From contig NZ_SULM01000006.1 in NCBI RefSeq assembly GCF_005250615.1, positions 62,001-126,000 on the forward strand: a stretch of DNA of 64,000 nucleotides, given 5' to 3'. The first letter of the stretch is position 1; each line of letters begins with the position of its first letter. The position numbers and the translations under genes were made by a program. The notes beneath the pieces were generated by a model. The model searched no databases. It was not told where the DNA came from and saw only the letters and a program-made list of their open reading frames with translations. Shown here piece by piece: positions 17,682 to 28,043 of the stretch. The stretch is from Pseudomonas rhizoryzae (GTDB lineage Bacteria > Pseudomonadota > Gammaproteobacteria > Pseudomonadales > Pseudomonadaceae).

Positions 17682-19670
17682 ATGTTCGGTAAATTAACTC
17701 TTGCGGATATTCCGTATCACGAGCCGATCATTCTCGTGACGTTCCTGGTGGTCGCCCTAGGCGGCCTGGGACTCTTGGGCGCGATCACTTACTACGGCAA
17801 GTGGGGCTACCTCTGGAAAGAGTGGTTCACCACGGTCGACCACAAAAAAATCGGCGTGATGTACTTCATCGTCGCGCTCGTCATGCTGCTGCGTGGCTTC
17901 TCCGACGCCATCCTCATGCGTAGCCAGCAGGCCATCGCCTCCGGCGGTGCCGAGGGCTACCTGCCACCGCATCACTACGACCAGATCTTCACCGCCCACG
18001 GCGTGATCATGATCTTCTTCGTGGCAATGCCGTTCGTGGCCGGCCTGATGAACGTGGTGACACCACTGCAGATCGGTGCCCGCGACGTGGCCTTCCCCTT
18101 CCTGAACTCGCTGAGCTTCTGGCTGTTCGTCGCCGGTGCCGTGCTGGTCATGCTGTCGCTGTTCGTGGGCGAATTCGCCGCGACCGGCTGGGTGGCCTAT
18201 CCGCCACTGTCGGGCATTCAGTACAGTCCGGGCGTGGGGGTTGACTACTACATCTGGGCGCTTCAGCTCTCCGGTATCGGTACGACCCTGACCGGCGTGA
18301 ACTTCTTCGTCACCGTACTGAAGATGCGTACCAAGGGCATGACCCTGATGCGTATGCCGATCTTCACCTGGACCTCGTGGTGTACTGCCATTCTGATCAT
18401 GGCAGCTTTCCCGATCCTGACCGTCACTCTGGCATTGCTGACTCTGGACCGTTACCTGGGCTTCCACTTCTTCACCGCGGAAGCTGGCGGCAACCAGATG
18501 ATGTACACCAACCTGATCTGGGCCTGGGGCCACCCCGAGGTATACATCCTGATCCTGCCGGCTTTCGGCGTGTTCTCGGAAGTGACCTCCACCTTCAGCA
18601 AGAAGCGTCTGTTCGGCTACGTGTCGATGGTCTGGGCCACGGTTGCCATTACCGTACTGTCCTTCATCGTCTGGCTGCACCACTTCTTCACCATGGGCTC
18701 GGGCGGTAACGTCAATGCCTTCTTCGGCATCGCGACCATGATCATTGCGATCCCGACGGGTGTGAAGATCTTCACCTGGCTGTTCACCATGTACCAGGGC
18801 CGCATCCAGTTCACCTCGCCGATGCTCTGGACCCTGGGCTTCATCGTCACCTTCAGCATCGGCGGCATGACCGGCGTCCTGCTGGCGGTACCGGGTGCCG
18901 ACTTCGTGCTGCACAACAGCCTGTTCCTGATCGCCCACTTCCACAACGTAATCATCGGCGGCGCCGTGTTCGGCTACTTCGCCGGCATGATCTACTGGTT
19001 CCCGAAGGTGTTCGGCTTCAAGCTGAACGAGCGTCTGAGCAAGCAGGCCTTCTGGTGCTGGCTGATCGGCTTCTATGTCGCCTTCATGCCGCTGTACATG
19101 CTGGGCTTCATGGGCATGACCCGTCGTCTGAACCACTACGACAACCCCGATTGGCACCCCTTCCTGATCACCGCCGCCATCGGCGCCGGCATCATCGCCA
19201 TCGGTATCCTGAGCCAGATTTGGATGTTCTACGTCAGCATCCGCGATCGCAATCTGCCGGAAAACCTGGACGTGACGGGCGATCCTTGGGATGGCCGTAC
19301 CCTGGAGTGGTCGACCTCCTCGCCGCCGCCCTTCTACAACTTCGCTGAAGTGCCGGAAGTGCACGACATCGATGCCTACTGGGGCATGAAGGAAAAAGGC
19401 ATCACCGAGAAGAAAGAGGCGGATTACAAGCAGATCCACATGCCGCGCAATACCGGCGCCGGTGTCGTGATCAGTGTCTTCGCCCTGGCTCTTGGTTTCG
19501 CCCTGATCTGGCATATCTGGTGGCTGGCCATCGCGAGCTTCGTGGGTGCCATCGCCAGTGCGGTGATTCGCAGCTACGACGATGACATCGACTACTACGT
19601 ACCGGCGGAAGAAGTGGCGCGCATCGAAACCGCTCGCCTTCAGTCCCTGGCGAAATTGAAGCAGGCCTAA
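17682..19670 (+). CDS. cyoB: Cytochrome bo3 ubiquinol oxidase subunit I
   Basis: CyoB is the catalytic heme-copper subunit that reduces O2 to water and pumps protons. It has 662 residues, close to the E. coli length. The binuclear-centre region [17 protein letters not shown] holds the His-Glu-Val-Tyr CuB motif and the K-channel end. WLHHFFTMG gives the other CuB histidines, and [15 protein letters not shown] carries the heme histidines. It has about 15 transmembrane helices. It is followed 4 bp later by cyoC. Confidence 0.98.
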   Translation: MFGKLTLADIPYHEPIILVTFLVVALGGLGLLGAITYYGKWGYLWKEWFTTVDHKKIGVMYFIVALVMLLRGFSDAILMRSQQAIASGGAEGYLPPHHYDQIFTAHGVIMIFFVAMPFVAGLMNVVTPLQIGARDVAFPFLNSLSFWLFVAGAVLVMLSLFVGEFAATGWVAYPPLSGIQYSPGVGVDYYIWALQLSGIGTTLTGVNFFVTVLKMRTKGMTLMRMPIFTWTSWCTAILIMAAFPILTVTLALLTLDRYLGFHFFTAEAGGNQMMYTNLIWAWGHPEVYILILPAFGVFSEVTSTFSKKRLFGYVSMVWATVAITVLSFIVWLHHFFTMGSGGNVNAFFGIATMIIAIPTGVKIFTWLFTMYQGRIQFTSPMLWTLGFIVTFSIGGMTGVLLAVPGADFVLHNSLFLIAHFHNVIIGGAVFGYFAGMIYWFPKVFGFKLNERLSKQAFWCWLIGFYVAFMPLYMLGFMGMTRRLNHYDNPDWHPFLITAAIGAGIIAIGILSQIWMFYVSIRDRNLPENLDVTGDPWDGRTLEWSTSSPPPFYNFAEVPEVHDIDAYWGMKEKGITEKKEADYKQIHMPRNTGAGVVISVFALALGFALIWHIWWLAIASFVGAIASAVIRSYDDDIDYYVPAEEVARIETARLQSLAKLKQA

Positions 19671-19674
19671 CTCA

Positions 19675-20289
19675 ATGGCGAATCAAGTTATGCATAACGA
19701 AGTCGCCCATGCCGAGGAGCATGGGCACCATGACGCCGGATCGATGAAGACGTTCGGCTTCTGGTCCTACCTGATGACCGACTGCATTCTGTTCGGGACG
19801 CTGTTCGCGACCTATGCAGTACTGAGCGGGGCCCATGCCGATGGCCCCTCCCAGAAGGACATCTTCGAACTGCCGTTCGTACTGGTCGAAACCTTCCTGC
19901 TGCTGTTCTCCAGTATCACCTACGGCTTCGCCATGATCGCGCAGCACCATGGCAGCAAAGGTGGCGTCCTGGGTTGGCTGGCGGTGACCTGGCTGTTCGG
20001 TGCGGGCTTCATCGGCATGGAAGTCTATGAGTTCCATCATCTGATCGAAGAAGGCTTCGGGCCTGATCGCAGTGCCTTCCTGTCGTCGTTCTTCGCGCTG
20101 GTCGGTACCCACGGTCTGCACGTGAGCTCGGGTCTGATCTGGATGCTCGTGTTGATGGCGCAGGTTGCCTCCAAAGGCTTGACCACCACCAACGTGACCC
20201 GTCTGTCGTGCCTGAGCCTGTTCTGGCACTTCCTGGACATCATCTGGATCTTCGTCTTCACCATCGTCTATCTGATGGGGGTGCTGTAA
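19675..20289 (+). CDS. cyoC: Cytochrome bo3 ubiquinol oxidase subunit III
   Basis: CyoC is the subunit III membrane protein of the bo3 oxidase, 204 residues with five transmembrane helices. The N-terminus is His-rich (EHGHHD), followed by [14 protein letters not shown] and the conserved FIGMEVYEF glutamate helix. The TAA stop is directly followed by the cyoD ATG. An internal second Met (MHNEVAH) could be the start, but the first ATG keeps the expected spacing. Confidence 0.96.
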   Translation: MANQVMHNEVAHAEEHGHHDAGSMKTFGFWSYLMTDCILFGTLFATYAVLSGAHADGPSQKDIFELPFVLVETFLLLFSSITYGFAMIAQHHGSKGGVLGWLAVTWLFGAGFIGMEVYEFHHLIEEGFGPDRSAFLSSFFALVGTHGLHVSSGLIWMLVLMAQVASKGLTTTNVTRLSCLSLFWHFLDIIWIFVFTIVYLMGVL

Positions 20290-20628
20290 ATGGCGCACGA
20301 CCATAACGCCCACGGGCATACCGCCGAGAGTCATGGCAGCTTCAAGAGCTACATGATCGGCTTCATCCTGTCGGTCATCCTGACGGTCATTCCCTTCGGC
20401 CTGGTGATGTTCCCCACCTTCTCCAAGGGCGCGACCCTGGCGATCGTGGTGATCATGGCGGTGGTACAGCTGCTGGTGCACCTGTACTTCTTCCTGCACC
20501 TGAACACTTCCGAAGAGCAGCGTTGGAACGTGATCTCCTTCGGTTTCACCGTGGTCATCGTCGGTATCGTGGTGGTGGGATCCCTGTGGATCATCTACCA
20601 CATGCACCGCAACATGATGATCCACTGA
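20290..20628 (+). CDS. cyoD: Cytochrome bo3 ubiquinol oxidase subunit IV
   Basis: A small accessory subunit of 112 residues with three transmembrane helices, needed for CuB assembly in related oxidases. Motifs include [18 protein letters not shown] and [11 protein letters not shown]. It starts directly after the cyoC stop. The His-rich N-terminus is typical of pseudomonad CyoD. Confidence 0.95.
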   Translation: MAHDHNAHGHTAESHGSFKSYMIGFILSVILTVIPFGLVMFPTFSKGATLAIVVIMAVVQLLVHLYFFLHLNTSEEQRWNVISFGFTVVIVGIVVVGSLWIIYHMHRNMMIH

Positions 20629-20642
20629 ACCGGGCCGACGTG

Positions 20643-21527
20643 ATGATCAAGAAGTACCTTCTCGTGACGAAGCCGGGCATCATCTTCGGCAACCTGATAT
20701 CGGTTGCCGGCGGGTTCTTCCTGGCTTCCAAAGGGAGCATCGACCCGCTGTTGCTGCTGGCGACGGCTATCGGGGTGTCGTTGGTCATTGCTTCCGGCTG
20801 TGTGTTCAACAACGTGATCGACATGGACATCGATCAGAAGATGGAAAGAACCCGCAATCGTGCCCTGGTCCAGGGTACGATCTCCTCGAAGGTGGCGCTG
20901 GCCTATGCCACCCTCCTCGGCCTGGCCGGGGTGGGACTGCTTTATGTGGCGACCAATCTGGTCGCCACCGCCTTCGCGGTGATGGGTTTCGTGGTGTACG
21001 TGGGGCTCTACAGCCTGTGGCTGAAGCGCACCTCGGTATACGGCACCCTGGTCGGCAGCCTCTCCGGTGCCGCTCCGCCGGTAATCGGTTACTGCGCCGC
21101 CAGCGGCCAGTTCGACAGCGGCGCCGCGGTGCTGCTGCTGATCTTCTGCCTCTGGCAGATGCCGCACTCCTACGCCATCGCCATCTTCCGTCTCAAGGAC
21201 TACACCGCGGCCTCGATTCCGGTCTTGCCGGTGGCCAAGGGCATCTCGGTGACCAAGCGCCATATCGTCTGGTACACCGTGGCCTTCCTGGCCGCCACCC
21301 TGCTGCTGACCGTGCTCGGCTACGCCGGCTATGTCTATCTGGCAGTGGCCGCTGTGATCGGTGCCTGGTGGTTGCGTCTGGCGTTCATGGGCTACCAAGC
21401 CGAGAACGACGCGCAATGGGCACGCAAGCTGTTCGGGTTCTCCATCATCGCCATCACGGCCCTTTCCGTGATGATGTCGGTGGACTTCCAGATCCCGGGC
21501 GACGTGCTGCTGACCTACGCGCGCTGA
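20643..21527 (+). CDS. cyoE: Protoheme IX farnesyltransferase (heme O synthase)
   Basis: CyoE is a UbiA-superfamily membrane prenyltransferase that adds a farnesyl group to heme B, giving the heme O used by CyoB. The ATG at 20643 gives 294 residues ([13 protein letters not shown]), matching the family; a longer frame from 20523 overlaps cyoD. The first prenyl-diphosphate motif [14 protein letters not shown] and the second near FRLKDYTAA are clear. It is the last gene of the operon, followed by a strong terminator. Confidence 0.97.
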   Translation: MIKKYLLVTKPGIIFGNLISVAGGFFLASKGSIDPLLLLATAIGVSLVIASGCVFNNVIDMDIDQKMERTRNRALVQGTISSKVALAYATLLGLAGVGLLYVATNLVATAFAVMGFVVYVGLYSLWLKRTSVYGTLVGSLSGAAPPVIGYCAASGQFDSGAAVLLLIFCLWQMPHSYAIAIFRLKDYTAASIPVLPVAKGISVTKRHIVWYTVAFLAATLLLTVLGYAGYVYLAVAAVIGAWWLRLAFMGYQAENDAQWARKLFGFSIIAITALSVMMSVDFQIPGDVLLTYAR

Positions 21528-21541
21528 GACGAAGTTCGCTG

Positions 21542-21569
21542 AAAAGCCCGGCCTAGTGCCGGGCTTTTT
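21542..21569. terminator. Terminator between cyoE and the convergent pilY1 paralog
   Basis: The hairpin AAAAGCCCGGC-CTAGT-GCCGGGCTTTTT is AT-flanked on both sides, so it can stop cyoABCDE and probably also the opposing minor pilin operon that ends at 21596. Confidence 0.88.
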
Positions 21570-21595
21570 CATGGGCGCTCGTAAACGAAAGCGGG

Positions 21596-24500
21596 TCAAT
21601 CCTGATTGGTAATGACCCTCCAGGTCTGCCGGCGGCTGGCGGGCAGCTCACCGCCCAGACCGGCGTCGGGGGATTTGCCGTCGCTGCCGTAGAGCGCGGC
21701 ATCGGCCAGGGTGCCCTCCATGCTGAAGCTGCCATCGCCATAGACGAACGGCACGATGCCACCCAACAGCCCATCCATCTGGATACGACCGTAGACCGTG
21801 TCCAAGCCCAGGTTGAACAGGCCGCTGTTGTTGCCGCCCGTATAGGGGTCCAGGGCATAGAGGTAGGTCGTGACCCCGCTGGCGCAGGCATCGGTACTGG
21901 GCACCAGCGAACTCATCAGCAGGGTACCGCTGAACAGCTGGGGCTTGTTGATCACCAATTCACCGTTCAAGGGCAGATTGAGATACCAACCCTGCTTGCC
22001 ATTGGCCGCCGTTGCCGGGTCGTACCAATTCACCGAGGTAGTGGAGACGGTATTGGCCGTGCTACTGACACTGGCGCCGCTGGAGCCTCTGTAGTTGATC
22101 GACTGATCGGTGCCCAGGGTTTGTTGCTGGAGGTTGGCGATCGTCAGCGTTGGCGTGCTGCCAGCGGCCGAACCATCGGTCTGGCGGTCCCAGATACCGT
22201 AGAGCGTCATGGCCTTGTTGGGATTGGCGATGGCATCGCTGGCTTCCAGATATTTGCCGGTACCGAAGATCACCAGATGGCCGACGCCACTCGGGTGAGC
22301 GATTGCCGCGGGACTCGCCGTGATCGGCTGGACCAGATTGGTAGTGCCGGGCGCCACGCTGCTGGCCTGGGCGGTATAGAGTGGTCGTCCGCCAAAGGCG
22401 ACGCGGAAGTTATCCGCTGCAGCCACGGCAGTCAGTGAGGTGCCGATCAGATCAAAGCGCCAGAGATTGCCGTGCAGGTCACCGGCGTAGGCGTAATCGG
22501 CCACCAGGTCGCCATCGACATCGGCCACGAAGGGCGAACTCAGGCCATTGGGCGTGGCGACGTTGTCGCTGGCCGGGAGGGCCTTGATCAGGCTGCCATC
22601 GGCCATGTTCATCACGTAGAGCACGGCATTGTCCTGGGCGCTGTTGTACCCATTGCTCATTACCACTCCCCAGCCCCCCGTGTGCAGCCGGGCGATGACG
22701 GGACGGGCATAGGTGAAGCCCAGGTCCGCATAGCCGGGATCGCTCGCGGATTTCTCCCAGAGCAATACCGGCGCATTCGGATTGGTGATGTCCAGGGCGA
22801 AGATCCCCTGCCCTCCCCCGCGCAGGGTACCCACCAGGACGGTTCGCCAGGCGCCGCCAATATAGACGTCGCCCACGACCGGGGTGTTGTCGACGTAGGA
22901 CTGATGGCCGCCCCCGGCGTAGCCGCGATCGGTGAGCCGATTCAGGTTGCCGATCACGGCGCTCGGTACGAAGGCGAAGACTTCCTGCCCCTGATCATTG
23001 AAAGCATGCAGCATGCCGTCGTTGGCGCCGACATAGATGCGCCGCTCACGGTTCAGGTTGGCGGTACGAAAGGTGGCGTAGGAGTTATCGCCGACCGTGG
23101 CGTTCATCAAGGCGATGGGCTGGGTAGGTGCCGCTACCACCACGGGCGAGGAATTCACGATGTCGCCAAGGATATGGTTACGCGGTCGGAAAGAAGGCGT
23201 CGTACCAGGCGCCTCCAGGCTGCGATCACCGCGCAGGTAATCGACGCGGCGACTGCCATAGGTGTCGGTGGCGCCAGCGGAGGTGCGATTGAGACTGGCC
23301 TGCTGGGCCGCGGTCAAATTCGCCCAGCTGAAGTCGGTTAGTACGCCGCGACTGGCCACGTAGATCTTGCGTCCGGAGTAGGCGTTATTGCCCAGGGTGA
23401 ATCGGCTATCGAGTAATTGACCTGCGCTCCAGAGACGCGTCCGAGTGGTCGCGGTGCGTTGGTATTTGATGAGGTCACCGCTCCAGTCGGTACTGGAGAA
23501 AGACGGCACATAGGTATAGAGCGAGGTGCTGTCGCCTTCCTGGGTGGGCGAGACGGTCTGGCTGGCACCCACGCTGGTGGATTGGGTGATACGGGTGATC
23601 ACCGCGCTCAGCGAGGTGATCAGGTCGCTGGCGTCTTCCGCACTGAAGAACTCGCCACGCGAGTTGATGGCCGCGTGCCAGAGGTCATAGACATTGTTCT
23701 GATTGACGGAATTGTCCGCGCCGGCCACCGGCCAGGAGGTGGTGCCCGCCGCCAGGCCGCTGTAGCCACCGGCGAAGGTATCGCCGCCCCAGGCCGGATT
23801 GACCAAGGCACTACTCAGACCTATCCCGACATAGAACCCCGTGAGGTGCTGCCAGGTGGCCGGATCGTTGCGGGGATTCCAGTAGGGTGCCAGTGTCCGG
23901 GTGCCCTGGACCTCATCGCTGGTGACGGTGTTGTAGGGCGGCACCCTGTTGTTCAGATTAGGCTGGGCATCGTTGCGCCAATAAAGAAAGGCCAGGTCAG
24001 CCAAAGTGTTAGCCGTACTGTCCTGGAAGGGAGCCTGGGGCGAATACTGCTGGCCGTCTGGCAAGGTGGCCGAGCTCCCATCGAAGTTGCCCGAATTCAG
24101 GGCCGCATTCCAGATACCGTCGGTGACCACCAGGCTATAACTGGCACGGCAACCGTAGACCGGCGTCTCGCTGGTGCCCGGCTGATAGGCATAGGGGCTG
24201 TCGTTGCCGGTGACCTTGAGCAGTTCTCCCACCCGGGCGACAGCCTGTAGCAAAGGCGTGCTCTGGTTGTAATAGACATCTCCTAGCCAGGTGAAGAAGG
24301 CTGCCCGATGGGCGCCCGTGAAAGGCCGCAGACGATTGTCGTAGGTCGTCGAACTGGCGTTACTGATGCCACGGCAGTTGGCGTTGGCTGTGACCAGGAC
24401 GCAACTGTCATTGGTGCCCAAAGCCTGCCAGCCGACCCGGATGTTCTCGGACGCATCCGCCAGTGCCAGGTTGGTCGCCGTCTGCGCGGACAAGGCGCGG

Positions 24501-25513
24501 CTGCGATAGAAGGAATACCAGTTGGCGAAATTCTGCCGCTCGTCCGTACCGTTGGGACCCGAGGAGGTGCCGACCAGTACGCGGCGATAGCAGCCTTCGG
24601 TTTGCAGAGCGGCCGGGGTACAGGTGGCCAGGGTAGTATCGTAGAGATAGTAGTAGGCAGGCACGCCGGCAATGGCGCCGGAGATGCTGGTGTTGGCCGT
24701 GACCGTGTAGCTGGCCGCGGTGATGGCGCCGAACAGTCCGTATTGGACGTTACGGGTACAGGTCACGTTGCTGTAGGTGACGCTGCTGGTATTGGCGATG
24801 GTCGCCGTACACCCGCCGGTCAGGGAACCGCCAAACAACAGCCGCGACAGCAAAGAGGGATCGCTGATGCTGACCTGGGCGCCGTTGATGTTTTCGGTGA
24901 ATCCCGCCCCGACCAGTATGTTCACCAGGGTCAGGCTGCCGTAGGTATTGCTGGTGCCCTGGTAGGTACCAGAGCTGTAGAAATCCTGGGACGGGTTTTC
25001 CGCCAACATGCTCGGACTGTTGTTCTGCAAACCCGGATTGCCGTAGGCGGTGCCACGCGCCACGTTGGGATCCGTGGTGACCAGGTTTGGGTTGTAGCTC
25101 CAACTCACCCGATAGTCACTGGCCAGATTGACACTCCCCAACCCAGGCCGATAGCCGTTGACATAGGCACTGGTGAAGCTGGTAGTCAGGCGGGTACGGG
25201 TCAATCCACCGGTACTGCTGTAACTCACCGCATAGGGTGCCGGATAGGTAATCGCCGGGTTGTAGTAAAGGCTGTTGAAAGCCGCCGACTTGGCGCGACG
25301 GGTGGGACGGATGGCGTCCGTATTCGAAGCATCCGGCACCACCGCCATCTGCATGCTGGTGGAGTTGTCCAGGGTGACGAACAGATTGGGACCGACGCTG
25401 TTGGTCAGAAACAGCGGCTGCTGACTGAGATTCAGGGCCGCGGCCTGAACGCCTGGCGTAGCCATGGCGGACAGCAGGGCCAGAGACGCTATACCCAGCA
25501 CGACTCGACTCAT
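21596..25513 (-). CDS. PilY1-family pilus tip adhesin (paralog 1)
   Basis: A 1305-residue secreted PilY1/PilC-type protein, thought to sit at the pilus tip with minor pilins and act in adhesion, mechanosensing and pilus biogenesis. It has a signal peptide (cleavage near VQA-AAL), then a von Willebrand A-like start with a MIDAS-type LDNSTSM at about residue 50. The C-terminal half is a PilY1 beta-propeller, with [12 protein letters not shown] and a calcium-site-like loop DVDGDLVADYAYAGD. It is the last gene of a minus-strand operon, 4 nt overlapping the pilX-like gene. It differs clearly from the second PilY1 at 43.7 kb, which lacks the MIDAS motif. Confidence 0.92.
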   Translation of the reverse strand: MSRVVLGIASLALLSAMATPGVQAAALNLSQQPLFLTNSVGPNLFVTLDNSTSMQMAVVPDASNTDAIRPTRRAKSAAFNSLYYNPAITYPAPYAVSYSSTGGLTRTRLTTSFTSAYVNGYRPGLGSVNLASDYRVSWSYNPNLVTTDPNVARGTAYGNPGLQNNSPSMLAENPSQDFYSSGTYQGTSNTYGSLTLVNILVGAGFTENINGAQVSISDPSLLSRLLFGGSLTGGCTATIANTSSVTYSNVTCTRNVQYGLFGAITAASYTVTANTSISGAIAGVPAYYYLYDTTLATCTPAALQTEGCYRRVLVGTSSGPNGTDERQNFANWYSFYRSRALSAQTATNLALADASENIRVGWQALGTNDSCVLVTANANCRGISNASSTTYDNRLRPFTGAHRAAFFTWLGDVYYNQSTPLLQAVARVGELLKVTGNDSPYAYQPGTSETPVYGCRASYSLVVTDGIWNAALNSGNFDGSSATLPDGQQYSPQAPFQDSTANTLADLAFLYWRNDAQPNLNNRVPPYNTVTSDEVQGTRTLAPYWNPRNDPATWQHLTGFYVGIGLSSALVNPAWGGDTFAGGYSGLAAGTTSWPVAGADNSVNQNNVYDLWHAAINSRGEFFSAEDASDLITSLSAVITRITQSTSVGASQTVSPTQEGDSTSLYTYVPSFSSTDWSGDLIKYQRTATTRTRLWSAGQLLDSRFTLGNNAYSGRKIYVASRGVLTDFSWANLTAAQQASLNRTSAGATDTYGSRRVDYLRGDRSLEAPGTTPSFRPRNHILGDIVNSSPVVVAAPTQPIALMNATVGDNSYATFRTANLNRERRIYVGANDGMLHAFNDQGQEVFAFVPSAVIGNLNRLTDRGYAGGGHQSYVDNTPVVGDVYIGGAWRTVLVGTLRGGGQGIFALDITNPNAPVLLWEKSASDPGYADLGFTYARPVIARLHTGGWGVVMSNGYNSAQDNAVLYVMNMADGSLIKALPASDNVATPNGLSSPFVADVDGDLVADYAYAGDLHGNLWRFDLIGTSLTAVAAADNFRVAFGGRPLYTAQASSVAPGTTNLVQPITASPAAIAHPSGVGHLVIFGTGKYLEASDAIANPNKAMTLYGIWDRQTDGSAAGSTPTLTIANLQQQTLGTDQSINYRGSSGASVSSTANTVSTTSVNWYDPATAANGKQGWYLNLPLNGELVINKPQLFSGTLLMSSLVPSTDACASGVTTYLYALDPYTGGNNSGLFNLGLDTVYGRIQMDGLLGGIVPFVYGDGSFSMEGTLADAALYGSDGKSPDAGLGGELPASRRQTWRVITNQD

Positions 25514-26118
25514 GGCACCTCCAGGGAGACGACGCTCTGCAGGATTACGGGAAAGCGTCCGCCACGATCCTGGGCGACAGCGGTCACCCGGAACAGAGTG
25601 GTGGCAGGCGCGGAGACATCGACGGAGTTGCTGCCGATGGCGGTGACCACCCAGCGTGGTGTCCGGGTGAAGGTCGAGCCGCCATCGGAGCCACGATAGG
25701 CGACCGACCGCGAGGTGGCCGTCATGCCGGTGGCCTGCAGCGCCGTCGCCGCCCAGGTCTGCGTCAGGGCGCTGGTAGCCAGATCGTTACTCTTGGTCAG
25801 GATGCACAGATCGCCACTGGGAGGCTTGGCGAAGGCGCTCTGGATCAGGGATACGCTTTCGGTACAGCTGGCGAATCCAGCACTGAACGCAGTGAAGGTC
25901 GGCTGTCGACTGAGGGCCATCAGCCGGCGCTCGCCCTCGCGCAGCGCCGCTTCGGCAGCATTGAAGGCCTGGGTATTCTCCATCGCTGCACCTCCGCTAC
26001 GCGCCTGCAACAAGGTCTGGCGCATGCTGGACGCCGCCAGCAGCGAGAGCAGCAGCAACATCACCAAGGCGACCAACAGCGTAGCGCCACGCTGGCCGCT
26101 GCCGAGGCGGGTCTTCAT
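25510..26118 (-). CDS. PilX-like minor pilin (set 1)
   Basis: A 202-residue type IV minor pilin with prepilin motif GQRG/ATLLVALVML (Gly11 cleaved from Ala12). It lacks Glu+5, as is normal for PilX. The ENTQAFNAAEAALREGE segment after the helix is the PilX signature. The ATG at 26118 was chosen because it gives a short leader and overlaps the pilW-like stop as ATGA; a longer frame to 26208 lies inside that gene. With PilV, PilW and PilY1 it would form a tip complex that primes pilus assembly. Confidence 0.9.
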   Translation of the reverse strand: MKTRLGSGQRGATLLVALVMLLLLSLLAASSMRQTLLQARSGGAAMENTQAFNAAEAALREGERRLMALSRQPTFTAFSAGFASCTESVSLIQSAFAKPPSGDLCILTKSNDLATSALTQTWAATALQATGMTATSRSVAYRGSDGGSTFTRTPRWVVTAIGSNSVDVSAPATTLFRVTAVAQDRGGRFPVILQSVVSLEVP

Positions 26119-26909
26119 AAGGCAAGATTCCTCAGGGTGACGGTGCTCTGCAGCATCTGCATGGGTCGACCGGTATCGTCGAGCTGCTGGCCAGTGAGCG
26201 TCTTCCAATTGGCCACCGCATTGCTCGCCACATCGCTCGGTAACGCGTCGCTGGTACTGAGCAGCGCGGCGTATCGCACCGCCGGCGAATCCGCGCTCGG
26301 CGGAATGGACCAGCGAAAGTCGCGTAGCCCCTGCACCAACACTCCACTTCCCTTGCGGGTCAAGGCGCCGTTCCGCTCGCTCCAGACGGTACAGCTCAGG
26401 GTACCCGTGCCCGGCGTGGCATCGGCGAGGTAGCGTAGCTTGAGCAGGACGTTTCCCCCGGTATTGAGATTCACCCGCGGGATGGCGCTGCCCAGGCAGT
26501 CCAGATCCTTGCCGTCCAGCCCACCCTGATAGCGAATGCAGACACCCGTGGGCGCATTGACGCTATCCGTGGTGGCGGCGAAGGTGACCCCGGCATTGAA
26601 TGCCGGACAGCTCACGCCATCGGTGTCCGCCACGGCGCTGACCGCCGGAAAAGCCGCCCGCAAGGTGCCCTGGTAGCGGATATCGGCGCGAAAGCCAGTC
26701 CGCGCCAGTTGCCGGTCGAGTATCTGCAAGGTCAATTGGGCGTTGTTTCTGTTGCCGGTCTGCCCCTGCTGGAAAAGAAAGCTGCGCTTGTTGTCGATGT
26801 AGATCTGCGAGACACCCAGTACCAGAAAGGTACCCACGGTCAAGGCGATCATCATCTCGATGAGGGAGAACCCCCGCTGTTTGGCACGCTGTCGACGCCA
26901 AGCCTTCAT
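26115..26909 (-). CDS. PilW-like minor pilin (set 1)
   Basis: A 264-residue minor pilin. The leader ends in Gly13 and the mature protein starts FSLIEMMIALTVG with Glu+5. The helix is followed by SQIYIDNKRSFLFQQGQ, a PilW signature. There is a 3-bp gap from the pilV-like stop and a 4-nt overlap with the pilX-like gene. It is shorter than the set 2 PilW (342 residues). Confidence 0.9.
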   Translation of the reverse strand: MKAWRRQRAKQRGFSLIEMMIALTVGTFLVLGVSQIYIDNKRSFLFQQGQTGNRNNAQLTLQILDRQLARTGFRADIRYQGTLRAAFPAVSAVADTDGVSCPAFNAGVTFAATTDSVNAPTGVCIRYQGGLDGKDLDCLGSAIPRVNLNTGGNVLLKLRYLADATPGTGTLSCTVWSERNGALTRKGSGVLVQGLRDFRWSIPPSADSPAVRYAALLSTSDALPSDVASNAVANWKTLTGQQLDDTGRPMQMLQSTVTLRNLAL

Positions 26910-26912
26910 GAC

Positions 26913-27509
26913 TCACAACTCCGAGCGCAGGGCGTAGTAGCAAACGCCCTTGGGGCAGTTCACCGGATCATTGCTGGCGTCCTGCCATGCGATCACCACC
27001 ATGATCGTCGCGCGCGCGGCGTTCTCGCAGGCGCTGAGCGGCGTGGTGTTGCCTGACGCATCGCTGGCCGGTAGCGGCGGTATGCCCGACGCGGGGCAGA
27101 CCGCGAAACTGCTGGTGATCAGGGCGTCCGTCACCGGCAACAGCGCCTTCACCTGACTCAGCCAGCAACCCAGGTCCTGGCCCGCCACCGTCTCACCGCC
27201 GGCCGAGCGATCCCGGGTCAGGCAAGTCTTGCCGGCATCGAGCGCCTTCACCTGGAAGCTGCGCCCCGGTTGCTTGGCGTAGCTGCCATCGGGCTTGACC
27301 TTGTCGCTCGCCAGCACCTGATCACGATTGCTGCGCATCAGTTCGAGCAGATCGTTGGCCAGCACCATGGCGTTGCTGCGCTGCACCGAATCCTGGGACA
27401 GCGCCACGCTGCGGGTCTGCAAGGCCACCATGCCGAGCACACCGATGCAGATGATCACCAGGCTGACCAGCACCTCGATCATGCTGAAGGCCTTCTGCCG
27501 GGGCTTCAT
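26913..27509 (-). CDS. PilV-like minor pilin with Ala at the cleavage site (set 1)
   Basis: A 198-residue minor pilin of the PilV/GspI type. The N-terminus reads MKPRQKA/FSMIEVLVSLV. Glu+5 is present, but position -1 of the cleavage site is Ala7 instead of the near-invariant Gly. The helix then gives GVLGMVALQTRSVALSQ and SNAMVLANDLLELMRSNRD, the usual PilV pattern. Ala at -1 is known from mutant pilins to be processed less well by PilD, so maturation may be slow here (inferred). It directly follows the fimT-like gene (stop and start 27510/27509). Confidence 0.88.
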   Translation of the reverse strand: MKPRQKAFSMIEVLVSLVIICIGVLGMVALQTRSVALSQDSVQRSNAMVLANDLLELMRSNRDQVLASDKVKPDGSYAKQPGRSFQVKALDAGKTCLTRDRSAGGETVAGQDLGCWLSQVKALLPVTDALITSSFAVCPASGIPPLPASDASGNTTPLSACENAARATIMVVIAWQDASNDPVNCPKGVCYYALRSEL

Positions 27510-28043
27510 CTAGCTGCACCCCACGGCACTGGCCTGGGTGGGCACATAGTCCGTCACACTCAGGACCCCACCCACGCTGAGCGTGAATTGCTTGCCGGGC
27601 GTCAGGGCATTGGTGGCGCAGATGCGAATGGTGGCCTCCGAACTTATCCGCAAACTGCCATTGGGCTGGAAGGTCAGGCTGGTGAGTGGACTGCTGCCCT
27701 GGGCACCAGTACCGTTGACCCCATTGCCCAGGCCCCCGGCGTACTGCCGCAAGACCTCGGCATTGGGCAGGACCACGGTCTTGGCGGTACTGATCTTGAG
27801 CGCGCCCGTCCAGCCGTTGGCGTCTTCCGGATCCGTGGTGACGATGACATTCACCCCCCGGCTCATGGCTTCACTGCGCGCGTAATAGAGCGCGCGCTGC
27901 AACTCCCCTGCGGCAGCCTGCACTCGATTGCTCCGGATCAAACTGGCAAAACCTGGCGCCGCCAAGGCAGTGACGATACCCAGCAAGACAACGACGACCA
28001 GAACCTCGATAAGAGTGAAACCCGAGAGGTGTTTAGACTGCAT
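27510..28043 (-). CDS. FimT/FimU (GspH-type) minor pilin (set 1)
   Basis: First gene of the minus-strand minor pilin operon, 177 residues from the ATG at 28043. The prepilin site is Gly8/Phe9 with Glu+5 (SGFTLIEVLVV). The GspH signature GELQRALYYARSEAMSRG follows, then a Ser/Thr-rich beta domain. A GTG at 28049 would add two residues, but AGGGCGG sits 5 bp from the ATG. Which of FimT or FimU it matches best cannot be settled by eye. Confidence 0.88.
   Translation of the reverse strand: MQSKHLSGFTLIEVLVVVVLLGIVTALAAPGFASLIRSNRVQAAAGELQRALYYARSEAMSRGVNVIVTTDPEDANGWTGALKISTAKTVVLPNAEVLRQYAGGLGNGVNGTGAQGSSPLTSLTFQPNGSLRISSEATIRICATNALTPGKQFTLSVGGVLSVTDYVPTQASAVGCS

Noticed and set aside
17757..19514. 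Long minus-strand frame of 585 codons opposite cyoB
   Set aside because: It is antisense to a well-conserved gene and rich in His, Asp and Gln, the usual artefact of third-position GC bias.
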